In this document: positions 11,146-22,933 of the stretch, in pieces
Position numbering within the stretch: position 1 is the first letter of the stretch
How the letters are laid out: every line of letters begins with the position of its first letter
NCBI GenBank assembly: GCA_963277665.1
Contig: OY728157.1
Location: 371,084,067-371,148,066, forward strand
DNA from: Viscum album
Lineage: Eukaryota; Streptophyta; Magnoliopsida; Santalales; Viscaceae
Length of the DNA: 64,000 bases
Reading direction: 5' to 3'
The notes under the pieces: model-generated
Seen by the model: only the letters and a program-made list of their open reading frames with translations
Databases searched by the model: none
Told to the model about the DNA's origin: nothing
Position numbers and translations under genes: made by a program

Positions 11146-12165
11146 ATGGCTGGAACCCGAAGGAATCGTGTTAATGCGAAATGCGTCAGGCAATGCAATG
11201 ATTGTCCCCCTGAGCAACCAAACGTTATTGGAGCTAGAATTCAAAATCTTGTAGCCATGCTCACACAACTTTCACAAGCTATGAATCATGTTGGACTTCC
11301 AAACGAGCAAAGGAAGGAGCAACATTCTGTTGAATCCTTTATGAGGCAGCGTCCACCTTCTTTCAGTGGGTCTACTGATCCATTGGTTGCTGACCAATGG
11401 ATTAGTACTACTGAAAATATATTTTCATTTCTTCAATGTTCTGAACATGATAAAGTCATCTTAGCAGTGTATCGTTTGGAAGGTGATGCTGATCAATGGT
11501 GGAATCTTATTAAGAATATGAGGCAAAGGGATGAAATTGAGTCCATGGAACGGGATGAGTTCGAGAACTTATGTTTCAATAAGTACTTCCCTCGTATTCT
11601 CTGAACAAAGATGGAGAAAGAGTTTCTTGAACTGAAGAAAAAGGATGATGAATCTGTTGGTACCTATGAAGCAAATTTTACAAGACTTGCAAGGTACACT
11701 TCTGGTATTATTATCCAACCTGAGAGTAAGATCGATCGATTCTTTAGTGGCTTAAAACCAAGTCTTGGAAGGGCATTAGCTATAAGGGACTTCAATAGCT
11801 ACGAGAAAATCGTTCGATGTGCTCTCAAAGTCGAGATGGATATTGGAGTAACCCATCAGTCATATGGGTTTGATAAGAAGAGGAAAATGGAATGCAAAGG
11901 AAAATCTAAAGAGCACACTGAAAAGAAGATGAGCTTTCCCTTATGCTCAAAGTGTGGAAATAAACATTGAGGGAGTTGTCTTAAAGGGACAAGTAAATGT
12001 TTCAAATGTGTAAAGGAAGGTCATCGGGAATTTGAATACCACGATGATGGGAAGAAGATGTCTAATGATGCAAACAAAGGAAGGGATACACAGAATGAAC
12101 CTACTACACTTTAATGTTTCATGTGCAAGGAGATGGGGAATTATGCCAATAAATGCCCTAATCCA
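11146..12165 (+). pseudogene. gag: EC gag (capsid and nucleocapsid), broken
   Basis: Encodes the structural protein of the retrotransposon particle. The start is ATG 11146 (MAGTRRNRVN), about 210 bp after the primer site. The capsid domain shows FMRQRPPSFSGSTDPLVADQW and, later, the FNKYFP motif. After a stop at 11602 (TGA) the same frame continues with KEFLELKKKDDESVGTYE, typical of chromovirus Gag. Further stops are TGA 11968 and TAA 12112. The nucleocapsid has CSKCGNKH (11947-11970), CFKC after the second stop, and a second knuckle CFMCKEMGNYANKC from 12115, where Asn replaces the usual His. All in frame 1, with no shift up to about 12480. The TGA stops sit where relatives have Arg, so they look like CGA-to-TGA changes. 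Confidence 0.88.
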
Positions 12166-12480
12166 AGGGTTGATGATGATGGTCGACATCAACAATCTCT
12201 TAAGGCTAAAGACAAAGGAAAGTCACATGAAATTTCTATCAGCGATGTGGAGTACGATAACGATGTGGTGAAAGGTACACTTACCATCGACTCTAAAGTA
12301 GCAAATGTCTTATTTGATTCTGGATCCACCCACTCTATTATTTCTAATGAATTTTCTAAGGGTATCACCGTATTACCTCAACAATTAGATATTGAGTTAG
12401 CTGTGACAACACCTAATGGCAAAACAGTCGCATCAAATGTTTATAATTCTTCTCTGATTGAAGTTTGTGGGAAAGTGTTT
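12166..12480 (+). pseudogene. pol: EC aspartic protease domain
   Basis: The polyprotein-cutting protease, in the same frame as gag. The catalytic triad DSG is at 12316-12324 within VLFDSGSTHSIIS; Ser in place of Thr is common in this clade. The domain closes with the ILGMDWLS motif, but that now lies in another frame: a T run at 12478-12482 appears one base short, so the upstream frame ends at the TGA at 12493 and the rest of pol continues in frame 0. Confidence 0.85.
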
Positions 12481-13649
12481 TTGCAAATCTTGTGATCCTT
12501 CCTATAGTAGAATTTGATGTGATTCTTGGCATGGATTGGCTTTCTTTATATGGAGATCATATCAATTACCAAATAAGGGAAGTCACATTTCATATTCCAG
12601 ATCAATCTATGATCGTCTATCAATGCAAGGATGAACATAACCTTCCAGTGGAAATTTCTTCCATCTTATGGGTCTTGATTCCACTAAATGAAGGATATTT
12701 ATCTCAAATGGTTGGTGAGAAACTCACGATTAAGAATATGCCCATGGTACGAGAGTTTGATGATGTATTTCTGGAGGAATTACCAGGTCTTCCACCAAAT
12801 CGTGAAGTTGAGTTTTCAATAGAATGTGTACCGGGTGCTTTGCCTATTTCAAAGACACCTTATAGAATGGCCCCAATTGAGTTGCAGGAATTGAAGAAGA
12901 AACTCCAAGAGAATCTTGATAAGGGATTCATACGCCCTAGTGCGTCACCTTGGGGAGCACCTGTTCTATTTGTTAAGAAGAAAGATGGATCAATGAGACT
13001 CTGCATTGATTATCGAGAACTTAACAAGATCACTATCAAGAACAAATATCCTCTCCCACGCATTGATGACGTATTTGACCAACTACGAGGAGCTCAATAC
13101 TTTTCCAATATTGATCTTCGTTCAGGGAATCATCAATTAAGGGTTAAAAGGGATGATATACCAAAGATGGCTTTCCATACAAGGTATGGAAACTATGAAT
13201 TTATAGTGATTCCATTTGGTCTTACTAATTCCCCTGCTATCTTCATGGATCTGATGAATAGAGTCTTTAGAGACTATCTTGATCAATTTGTGGTAGTCTT
13301 TATAGACGATATTCTTGTCTATTCAAAGAGAAAGGAAGAGCATGAAGATCACTTGCGAATTATATTGAAGACCCAAAGAAAGGAGAAGCTTTATGCAAAA
13401 TTTACCAAGTGTGAATTTTGGCTTAAAAAAGTTGCATTTTTGGGTCACATAATCTCAAAAGAGGGGATATCTGTGGATCCAGCAAAAACAGAGGTTATCG
13501 AAAGATGGTCAAGACCAACAATAGTAACTGAGATCCAAAGTTTTCTTGGTTTGGCTGGATATTATCGACGTTTTGTGAACGATTTTTCACGATTATCTAA
13601 TCCACTCACCAATTTGACTCCGAAAGGAGTTAAGTTTGTCTGGACGGAA
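12481..13649 (+). pseudogene. pol: EC reverse transcriptase domain
   Basis: Copies element RNA into DNA. Open from about 12481 to the stop TAA at 13650. Seen in order: [13 protein letters not shown] at the protease exit, [17 protein letters not shown], the finger motif [20 protein letters not shown], the palm motif [20 protein letters not shown], and the catalytic FIDDILVYS with FIDD at 13299-13310. The connection region follows ([19 protein letters not shown]). All catalytic aspartates are present, so this is the best preserved domain in the window. The stop at 13650 falls where relatives have Gln (CAA to TAA). Confidence 0.93.
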
Positions 13650-14075
13650 TAATGTGAAGAGAATTTCAAGGAGTTGAAAAGAAATTTATCCAGTGCACTT
13701 GTGATCACACTACCTTGTAGTGGAGAAAGGTTTTTGATCTATAGTGATGCATCCAAGAAGGGATTTGGGTGTGTTCTTATGCAAAATGATATGGTGATAG
13801 CTTATGCCTCATGACAGTTGAAAATCCATGAGCAAAATTACCCAACACATGATATGGAGTTAGCTATGGTAATCTTTGCATTAAATATTTGGAGGCATTA
13901 TCTTTATGGTGAAAGGTGTGATATTTATACTGATCATAAAAGTTTAAAGTACATTTTCACACAAAAGAAGCTGAATATGCATCAAAGAAGATGGTTGGAC
14001 CTGATTAAGGATTACGACTACTCAATCCATTACCACCCTATGAAAGCAAACAAGGTGGAAGATGCATTATGTTGA
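13650..14075 (+). pseudogene. pol: EC RNase H domain
   Basis: Degrades RNA in the RNA-DNA hybrid. Same frame as the reverse transcriptase but opened by a stop (TAA 13650), cut by TGA 13812 and ended by TGA 14073. Seen: IYSDASKKGFGCVLMQ with the first catalytic Asp, then after the stop [20 protein letters not shown] with the Glu, and [10 protein letters not shown] with another Asp. The domain keeps a normal layout and length. Both TGAs sit at positions that are Arg in relatives (ASRQL and LSRQD type). Confidence 0.88.
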
Positions 14076-14261
14076 CAAGACCATGCTAGTTTATCCATGA
14101 TGAGGATCACAAAAGATCCAATATTTATGGATTTAAAAAGGATGGATCTTGGAATTATAATGGAAGGGGAAAAATCTTATCATTCTCAAATGAATGTTCA
14201 ACCATATATACATGTGAAGATTAAATAGGCACAGAAAGAAAATGTCGACTTACAAAAGAAG

Positions 14262-15140
14262 GTGAGAAATGTTCCTGAATTCAAACTTGATTGTGATGGG
14301 ATAATAATGTTCAGGAATCGGGTTTGTGTTCCTCCCATCCCCGAATTAAAGAAGGAGCTGCTGGATGAGGCTCATAGTTCTTCATTCTCTATTCATCCTG
14401 GAAGCACGAAGATGTATAGGGACCTAAAAGAGTACTTCTGGTGGGATGGCATGAAAAGAGATGTTGCTGAATATGTCTCTCGATGCTTGTTTTGTCAGCA
14501 AGTTAAAGTTGAGAGACAGAAGTCTAAGGGGATGTTACAACCATTACCCATACCCGAATGGAAATGGGAAAACATCACTATGGACTTTGTCACAGGACTT
14601 CCTAAAACATCCAAAGGCAATAATGCTATCTGGGTCATAGTTGATCATCTTACCAAGTCTGCACATTTAATTGCTATTAGAGAGGATTTCTCTCTGGATC
14701 AGCTTGCCAGGATATATGTAAAGGAAGTGGTAAGATCGCATGGAGTACCACTTTCTATTATATCTGATCGGGATCCAGGATTTACCTCGAAGTTATGGAG
14801 AAGTCCTCAGCATACTCTGGATACAGAGTTGAGTTTCAACACTACTTATCATCCTCAGACAGACGGTCAGTCTGAGAGAAAAATTCAAACCCTAGAAGAT
14901 ATGTTGAGAGCTTGCTCTATGGATTTCAAAGGTGGTTGTGATCAACCCCTACCTATGGTGGAATTTTCTTATAATAATAGTTTTCACTCCAGTATTCAGA
15001 TGGCTCCTTATGAAGCTCTCTATGGAAAGAAATGCAGGACTCCAAATTGCTGGGATGGAGTTGGGGAAAGAAAGCTATTAGGACCTGATCTCGTTGATGA
15101 ATCGGAAACAAAGGTCAGATCTATTCAACAACACATATGA
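14262..15140 (+). pseudogene. pol: EC integrase (zinc-binding and catalytic core)
   Basis: Inserts the DNA copy into the host chromosome. The linker before it carries a TAG at 14226. The N-terminal zinc-binding part shows IHPGSTKMYRDLKEYFWW and CLFCQQVK. The catalytic triad is D (14583, in TMDFVTGLPK), D (14766, in ISDRDPGF) and E (14874, in QSERKIQTLEDML), with 35 residues between the last two as expected. APYEALYGKKCRTP follows. The frame stops at TGA 15138, then again at TAA 15165 and TGA 15177, in a short basic linker. Confidence 0.92.
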
Positions 15141-15200
15141 GCAGCTCAGAGTCGACAGAAAAGTTAATCCGACAACTGAAGGAAAGACCTAGAGATTGAA

Positions 15201-15626
15201 GTGGGTGATAAAGTGTTCTTACGAATATCTCCCTGGAAGAGGGTCATGAGATTTGGAAGGAAGGGGATGTTGAGCCCTAGATATATCGGTCCTTTTGAAA
15301 TACTGGATCGTGTTGGGAAGGTATCTTACCGATTGGAGCTTCCACCGAATCTCTCTCAAGTTCACGATGTGTTCCATGTATCTCTCCTGAGAAAGTACAT
15401 ACCTGATCCTTCACATGTACTCAGCTCAGAAGTTGTACCAATGGAGCAATATCTTTCTTATGAATAACAACCGATAGAGATTCTGTATCGTAGTGAAAAA
15501 GTCCTATGAAACAAGACCACTCGATTGGTGAAAGTTTTATGGAGGAACCACCAATTAGAAGAAGCTGCATGGGAGCTTGAGGATATGATGAGGGAGAGAT
15601 ATCCTCATCTGTTTGTTATATCGTGA
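15201..15626 (+). pseudogene. pol: EC integrase C-terminal module and chromodomain
   Basis: The first part ([43 protein letters not shown]) is the GPY/F module of chromoviral integrases. After TAA 15465 and around TGA 15507, in the same frame, comes a chromodomain-like tail with VKVLWRNHQLEEAAWELE, ending at TGA 15624. Such tails direct integration to heterochromatin marked by histone methylation, which would fit insertion into other repeats. Family assignment to Tekay/Del rests on this region. Confidence 0.85.
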
Positions 15627-15652
15627 TGAATTTTGAGGGCGAAATTCATTTT

Positions 15653-15660
15653 AAGGGGGG
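15653..15660 (+). other. EC polypurine tract
   Basis: AAGGGGGG followed by TATAA and then the 3' LTR at 15666. It primes plus-strand DNA synthesis. The upstream TTTTGAGGGCGAAATTCATT is the usual non-coding lead-in of this clade. Confidence 0.85.
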
Positions 15661-17106
15661 TATAATGTAACATTTGAGAATTGTATGTTATATAAATCAT
15701 CAAAGGAATCTTTTTCTACACAACACTTTCTTGGATTTCTTTACACGAAATCGCGACCTTCCTCGATAGCTTGCGTCGTATGCAATACCGAGTTTCACTA
15801 AACAACGATATGCTTTTGAAATATTATTAAAACTAGCCGTTATGAATAGTAATAACCACTTTTTGAAATTTTATAAATTTTATTTTTCAAAATGGACTTC
15901 ATTTTTGGATTCGGAATATCGAAATTAGCCTAGGGTGAAATTTTGGTATTTTTCTGAAAACATTCAATTTTTGATGAATAGTGAAACCACTAAGTGGTAG
16001 TTAAAAAAACTGAATTTTTCATAAAACATAATTTTACCGCTTAAGTGAGTGGAATTTCGAAAATCCGAGAGACACGGTTAATATCAAGGACTAAAATGTG
16101 GTTCAATGTGATGAAAATAATTTTTGGCGAATAGTAACTTTTTACTTTTTTTACCACGGTTAAAAGTAAATAGGGTAATTAAGGGTAAAGATGATATTAT
16201 TATTACCCTAACACATGTCCTAATTCTACTGGATAAGTTTAATTCAACCAAAAACAAACTTAGGAATAAAATATGACCATTTAGGCCCACTTGGATTAGA
16301 TTAGGACATTTATTATTAATTTATTTAAAGAAGGGTTAAAATAGATAAAATCAAAGTTTAATAAGTAAATAATTTTTAATATGGGGTTATACATAAGATA
16401 AATTCGACTATATATATTCATTAGAAATATAAAAAGATTTCCTACATAATGTTATTTTATTTGTAATTTTTATACATTATATAATTTAATTTATTTATAA
16501 CACAAAGATGATGCAGTAATTATCTTATTAATAAAATATTGACATAATTAATGTTATAATCACAAAAATAAATGTAATATGAGACTTGTTATGAATTACA
16601 CTAATTTTATAGTTTAATATGACATGTTATTATTGATTTAATTTACTTGGTTGGAACTAATAATTCTGTTATAATTTCCACAAAAATCAATTACTAAATA
16701 GTGTCAAAATTGACATAAAATAGTTTTTAAAACAAATATTATATTAGTAATTGTTATTTTATTCCTAAAAATCTAAGGTTCGGCCAAATTATTTAGATAA
16801 GGTTATATATATTAATAATAATAAACAACTTGGGGTTCGTTTGTCTGCTTATAGTAAGTTTATTAACCTTATAGTATAAGAACACAAGAAGACATGGTAA
16901 AAGTAAACTTATTTAACTTAATGTTAAATCTAAATGATAAGGTTAAAATAGGAACCTAAACTTGTCTAAATTCTATTGGATGAGAGGATTTCGACCCATC
17001 CCCACCTTAGCTTCGAAATATATCAATTTGGAGCTATTTAAAACCGAACTTGACTTTATAATAAAATAATATTTTTAGTTTTCCCAAAGGTGCCCCTCTC
17101 CTCCCT

Positions 17107-17114
17107 TATAAAAG
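17107..17114 (+). promoter_or_regulatory. TATA box of the EC 3' LTR
   Basis: TATAAAAG, copy of the site at 8741. From here transcription would read rightward into EB sequence. Confidence 0.7.
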
Positions 17115-17283
17115 GGAACCTCCTCCCCCTCTTCCTCACACCACTTTGAGCCTTCAAGCTCGGCCAAACCCTGCCAATTACTCCTCTCCACTTCCCTAGA
17201 GACATCCTAGAGGTCCTGGTCTTCTTCAAAGACCAATTTTAGTGCCTTAAAAGATGGTCTCAAAGAAGCACTTCAAAGAAGAG

Positions 17284-19071
17284 GTAATGTCCGTTACCGA
17301 TTCTTTCATCTTTATTTCTTCTTCCACTTCTTCATCTTTAGTTGTTTCATTACGAAGTAATAACATCAGTATCACTAATATACTGATATTTTATTATAAG
17401 TATGAAACAACCCTATTTCACCATCTATCCATCCTACGGAAAAAGAAATCACCGCGTGTGCGTACGTACAGAATACCATCTCCACGCCGTGGTGTAATCT
17501 ATTTTCCACCACCACCTTAATTGGATGGGTATAATGGTTTACATAATGACTATATATGACTATTATAAAGTGATACTGATTATGAAATAGTATACATACA
17601 CTCCAATACAATTCCACGATCATAGGAACGATATCATCACTCGTGCGTACCTACGGAATACCGTCTCCACGATGTGATGCGACTCATTCTACATGATCTT
17701 CAATTCATAATGATTATATAAATGAATTGAATGAATGAATATGATATATGTTACACTAATACCATTCTGGAAATGAGGTATCTATAACCTAAATATAAGA
17801 ATAATAATTTATTCGACAAAACACAAATAAGAACAAAAAGTTATAAACATCCGAATAACAAGTAGCAATGAAATATTACTACTAAGAAGCTAAGAAAATG
17901 ACCATAAATGATATCATAAAAATAAGTATGATTCTGTAATAAGTCAATAACATTATTTAAATCATTATACAAGAGGTTCGAACACTTACGAAGCAAAACG
18001 GACCTAAGGTAAGGGAAATATCAAAATCTCATTTTTATCCGAGATTGTTTATACTTTGGTATTTACTGGGGTGTATTTTATCATCCACATCCATGTTTCC
18101 TCAACATGTAATATTTATATCCTTATACAATATTTTATATCCAATTTTACCCTTTGGTGCGTTTTTTGTAAAAGATATGAAATGAATCTTTTGTCGTTTT
18201 TCGTACGAGGTACTTTTTGACTTTTTCGACAAAAGTACGAGAAGAATGTTTTTTTTAACTTATACGAAATGAGTGGATTTTTAAAACATTATTTCCAAGA
18301 AGATTCCTTTACATGTTTTCAAGTTTATTTTTAATAAACTTCTTTTAGTTGAAAATTGTAAGACATGTCAAGAAAGGAAAATGTTTTTGAAGTAGAAAGA
18401 ATATTTTCTTCAAGAATGAAGTTCAAGTGTTTTATCAAAATTATTTTCCATCTAAGATAATAAAGGGTTCTGTTTTTATCGCTATTATTACATTGATTTG
18501 ATTATGTTGGGATGGAAGTATTTTTATGAATTCCTTTATCGTATATGAATTGCTTTATGATGTCATGATGTTTAAGACTCCCATTTTTACTACATGGGTT
18601 ATGAAATGATGTAAGATGTATGATTTTGTGGCACACAAAAGAATGGTATCATTATGAGATTGGTGGGACCTATATCTCCCTCCAATGCATTGGGTAAAGA
18701 TTTTATATCTCATGAGATAGACATGGCTGGAACGGTAGGTTATACCGGTTCAGTGAAACAGGACTGAAACGAGGGTGACTCAGTTCAGAAAGGGACTTTG
18801 TCCACTAAGATAGTCTTTCCAATGAGTCTTGACTAACAAGAAATGATTCTCTATGATTATGTGTGTATTCCACAAAGTTTCATGTTTTAATTTATGATTA
18901 TTGTGATTACATTTCACTGCCATGATTTATCCCATGTTATGAAATTTTGATCTCTTTTGAAGGTTAAGATTTCCAAAAGTAATGTGCATATGTATATGAT
19001 GTGATTGATATTTCTTTTTTTTACCCTTACTAAGCATTTGTGCTCACCCTTTTGTATTTTTCTTTCCCCAG
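17284..19071 (+). other. Putative intron inside the EC 3' LTR
   Basis: Donor GAG|GTAATG and acceptor TTTCCCCAG|GTCAGG are the counterparts of 8918 and 10703. The branch-point-like sequence reads CTTACTAA here, an equally good match. The length is 1788 against 1786 in the 5' copy. Confidence 0.42.
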
Positions 19072-19291
19072 GTCAGGAAGAAGGTTATTAAGTAAGATAT
19101 GCCAAATCGGACTATAGGTATGATGAAATAAATGGGAGACAGTGTAGACGCTTTATGAACCAGTTGTTTATGATTCCCAGTTTCTAAAGACACTATACCT
19201 ATACGTTCCTTTCGTGGTTTTTTTATATGTTGTAATAAGTATGCTTCAATTTTGAAGTATTAACAATGTATGTAAAGTATGGGTCGTTATA

Positions 19292-19296
19292 CTAAT
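19292..19296. repeat. EC target-site duplication, right copy (CTAAT)
   Basis: Identical to 7299-7303. The next bases, ACCAAC, complete the EB primer site, followed by the EB 5' LTR at 19303. Confidence 0.92.
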
Positions 19297-20049
19297 ACCA
19301 ACTATAGAATCCCATAAACTAAAATCCAACTTCTGATAATGAAAGTAGAAAATTTACATTTTCTACATGGATATTAATAATTGTAACCCAGTTTTTTAAT
19401 CAAACCTTACAACTTAAAAAATGGATAAATTATTTTACCAAGGACATTTTAAGTTTATATTTTTAAATAATTATAAAGAACTCAATCATAAACAATACCC
19501 AGGCCGCTAAAAGATCATTTCTATCTATTAACAGAACATTTCATGTTTCACATTAAGTCATCATCATCATCCGTATGAAATCCTTTCTTGGTAAAATTAG
19601 TTAAAAATTCATTTATTGATATCCTATGGAAATTTATACATAATAAAGGTGATCTAGAATGATCATAAATGGTAAACATAAACATTAACAATTTAATCTC
19701 ATCAATGACCATGAGAAGAGCATATGGGTATGGTTACATAATCTGAGTGCATGAGTGAATCATTAAATAAATCATACACATCAATACCTGGATTGTAAAA
19801 TATGAAATCATGGAAAATCAATACTCATAAAAATGAATTAAAATTTTCCATGTGATATTAATATTGACCATAAGAAACCTTTTACACCCATTACAGGCAT
19901 AAAAACATGATGGTATCATGGAAAAAATTTCTTTATTACTCCTGCTAAATTTGATCTTGAAATCACTGAAGGGCATTTAAAAACATAGGAGAAACCCTTA
20001 GGTAACTTCATCATTATTTACTCTCCAGATATAGAATATTAAAAAATGT

Positions 20050-20275
20050 AATGTGGAACTATCTTGGAACACCCATAGTTTAACTATAATGATCCCACAT
20101 AATTCTATCTACAACTCCCCATCGTATAAACTGTATCAAGATCAGTTGATGCTATTTGGTATACCACATCATATAACTTGTAATAAAATCACCAGAAAAT
20201 ATCTAGGTCATCCCATGAATAATCTGTAATAGGCTCACCTGGTGCTATCTATTCCTCCCCATCATAAAAGTAATG
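20050..20275 (-). repeat. Minisatellite inside the EB 5' LTR
   Basis: Degenerate counterpart of the array at 1905-2135. Repeated blocks such as GCTATTTGGTATACCACATC and CTATCTATTCCTCCCCATC on the plus strand recur about every 48 bp. Confidence 0.5.
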
Positions 20276-21929
20276 TTCAAGAACCCAAACATGACTAAAG
20301 TACTAAGAGATTTAAGTTCATCATAAAACTCATTAAAATAATTATTCATTCATAATATAATTAAATCTTGGGTAATAATTTTTTATGGCAATATCATTGA
20401 TTCAATATTAACTAATGAAAAAAAAATTGGTTCCATAACAATATCATATATTCATGGCTAACTAGTGGAACATAAATTGTGTCCATAACCATATCATTGT
20501 AAAAATATCAATCCATATAGAGAAAGAGCGATGATGGTATCATTAAAAACAATCTCCAAATAATCATAATTAAAAATAAGAAATTTTGACACTGATCAAT
20601 GGAAATACCATTTAAATATCATTAAAAGCCTTCTTGAAGAAATTATCATTTTCATTTTGAAAATAATTTTATGAAACATAAAAATTTTTGACAATTATTT
20701 TCTTTGAAAACCACTTTTAAAAACTATGAATATGCATAATGTTAAGAAAAAAATTATTTAAAAAATTATTTTTAAACATTAAATGAAAGATTCAAATAAA
20801 TGATGATATTGATGGTGGGTAAAAATGTACATGTCATACATGTTAAATAAACATTCCTTTTGCATTTTCAAAATATTAGAGAAGTTACATGATCTGAAAA
20901 TGACTAGACGATTCAATTGAATTTTTATTAAATATAATAATGGTTAAATATTATCTAATAAATCATTTTCAAATTTTTAAAAATTTATTTTTTAAACATT
21001 TTTATAAAATAAGGTTTTGGAAGTAAATAGTTTTCCGACCAAAGAGGGAAATGAAGTGAGATTTTATGAAAAAAAAAATTTAATCAATTATTTTAATTTA
21101 TAAATAGTAAAAAAATGTTACTATGACATGAAAATTTCTTGAATTACTGGAGTATAAAAAAAATCATGATAATTATTGAGTATTAGATCATAAAATTTCA
21201 ATATTTGAGGCTTATTCTTCAACAATCCCGATAATTGAAATGATTATAATATCTAACTCTTACCAATTTGGTATCATAGAATCGTAAGAACCAAGAAAGG
21301 ATAAAACTATGTTAAAAACAAAATATTATGATAATAAGTATATTAATTATATTACATGTCCAAGGTTATGTACAAATAACTCAGAGAAGAATATAGGTTT
21401 ATACGATAACGTACTTCTCCAAAAAATGAAATTGAGACCAAAATTTCTTACCACAATGGTAAAACTAAAACCATAAACCCCATAAAAGAGAGATCCTAAA
21501 ATGGATATTTAAATACCCCTAAATTATATGGATCATAAAATAAATTCCTGGAAATATATAAATCACAAAACCAAAATCAGTGGTCAATATTGAATATATC
21601 TCACAAAAATATATGTGAGATGAGAAAACCTTTTCCATGTGTCCTAATTTTCACATGTCTTTTAATCCTCATGAATAATGAACTTATGATAATAATTTAC
21701 TTTATTTTGGAAGATTTTAATTCTTATTATTAATTTAATTACACTAATTTTTAAATTATATACAATTACTTAATCAATTAAGTTTACATTGCTTGTTTTG
21801 GAAATATTTGGATTATGTGTCAAAAATGGATTTGGACTATCAACTATGGTCAAAGAGGTCATTATTTAAAAATATATAGGTTAATAATAGTAAAATAAAT
21901 ATTTTATTTATACGTAAATTATAATTTTA

Positions 21930-22640
21930 TAATAAATTATGAAATATGGTTAGGAATAATGAACTAACGTAATGATCATGGTGACGGTAGGTCGTACATA
22001 CGGATTTGTAACATATTCATTTTCAATGATCATTACAAAAAAATGACAAGTAACATTTTATATTTAAATATTTATTATAATATCATAAATACCATATTAT
22101 TTGTTTATATATACATATAAATATCATTCTAGGTATGTGGTGAAAAAAGGGATTCACATCGCCACCAGGACGCGGTTGTCTGCACATCCACGAATTGAGT
22201 TATCATTTTTCTCAGTGATCAAAATGTAAGAAATAGAAGAATATATTATATTAACATAATGATAAAAATTTCTTGAATATCATAAATAATTAATTTATAT
22301 AACATATATTTATTATATTTACCCTTATTACATTCCATGTAGTGAAAAAAAATCACATCGCTTTGTGAGGTGGTTGTCAGCCATACACCCGAGCAACATT
22401 ATCATATCCCCTATAGTGTGGAAAATAAAATTTTATTTTTATATAATTAATAAATAAGTATAAATAAATTTTAAATGTAATATATAAACATTATATTAAT
22501 CATCATTCCTAACTATGAGATTCATTAATGGAAAAACGAATTACATCATTTTTCGAGGCAGAAGTCCACCGTACAGACGAATAATGCTTTTGTAACCCAT
22601 TCGATGGTATATTGAATGGACATGGGTTATGATATTAACA
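21930..22640 (-). repeat. Array of about 193 bp units inside the EB 5' LTR
   Basis: Copies of the CACATCGC...GAGGTGGTTGTC...CATACAC type motif (plus strand) begin near 21985, 22152, 22346 and 22538. The last three spacings are close to 193 bp. The copies are diverged but keep CpG-containing or CpG-derived positions. Confidence 0.6.
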
Positions 22641-22925
22641 TAATAAAATAGAAATATATTTTATAATAATATTATTATTTTATATAATAATGCTTTAAAA
22701 AAATTAATGGTCGTATAAGGAAATCAAATAAAAATGCTCTTTGAAAATTGTTACCTCTTCTTCGAGTAATCTCATTAGGTTTCCTCCAAAAGCCATCGTA
22801 GGTCAGATTTATACCAGAAAAAAGGATATAATGACAAGAGGATGGAATCTAAGAAGATATTTTTGACTTTTATTTTATGAGATATATTTCTTGAGAGGTG
22901 TGAAGAGAGTAGGATATGGGGTGGC

Positions 22926-22933
22926 CTTTTATA
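22926..22933 (-). promoter_or_regulatory. TATA box of the EB 5' LTR
   Basis: Minus-strand TATAAAAG after CTCACCTCACT. About 170 bases downstream (leftward) is GAAGAAGAG|GTAAC at 22754, a splice-donor-like site in the same context as the EC donor. Confidence 0.65.

Larger units (their letters stand above)
7304..19291 (+). mobile_element. EC: Ty3/gypsy chromovirus (Tekay/Del type), near-complete but inactivated
   Basis: A 12.0 kb element with paired 3.6 kb LTRs, CTAAT target duplications, an iMet primer site, a polypurine tract and a gag-PR-RT-RNaseH-INT-chromodomain order. The C-terminal integrase extension with [12 protein letters not shown] and the chromodomain-like end place it in the Tekay/Del chromoviruses, by recall of family members. 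The two LTRs look roughly 95% alike in sampled stretches, far closer than any other pair here, so EC is the most recent insertion. Twelve in-frame stops and one frameshift break the coding region. It lies in the primer site of EB. Confidence 0.93.
15666..19291 (+). repeat. EC 3' LTR (3626 bp)
   Basis: Begins TGTAACATTTG and ends GGGTCGTTATA. It matches 7304-10923 throughout, with scattered substitutions and short indels. TATA box at 17107-17114, CGTACG motif pair near 17449 and 17638, putative intron 17284-19071. The terminal TA in place of CA is shared by both LTRs, so it was present at insertion. Confidence 0.93.
19624..22754 (-). other. Putative intron inside the EB 5' LTR
   Basis: Minus-strand donor AAGAAGAG|GTAAC at 22754-22753 and acceptor CCATAG|GATATC at 19625-19624. 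Both occupy the places of the EC donor and acceptor. The interval is about 3.1 kb and contains both tandem arrays. In the other EB LTR the acceptor side survives (CCCCAAG at 1446) but the donor has decayed. Confidence 0.35.
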
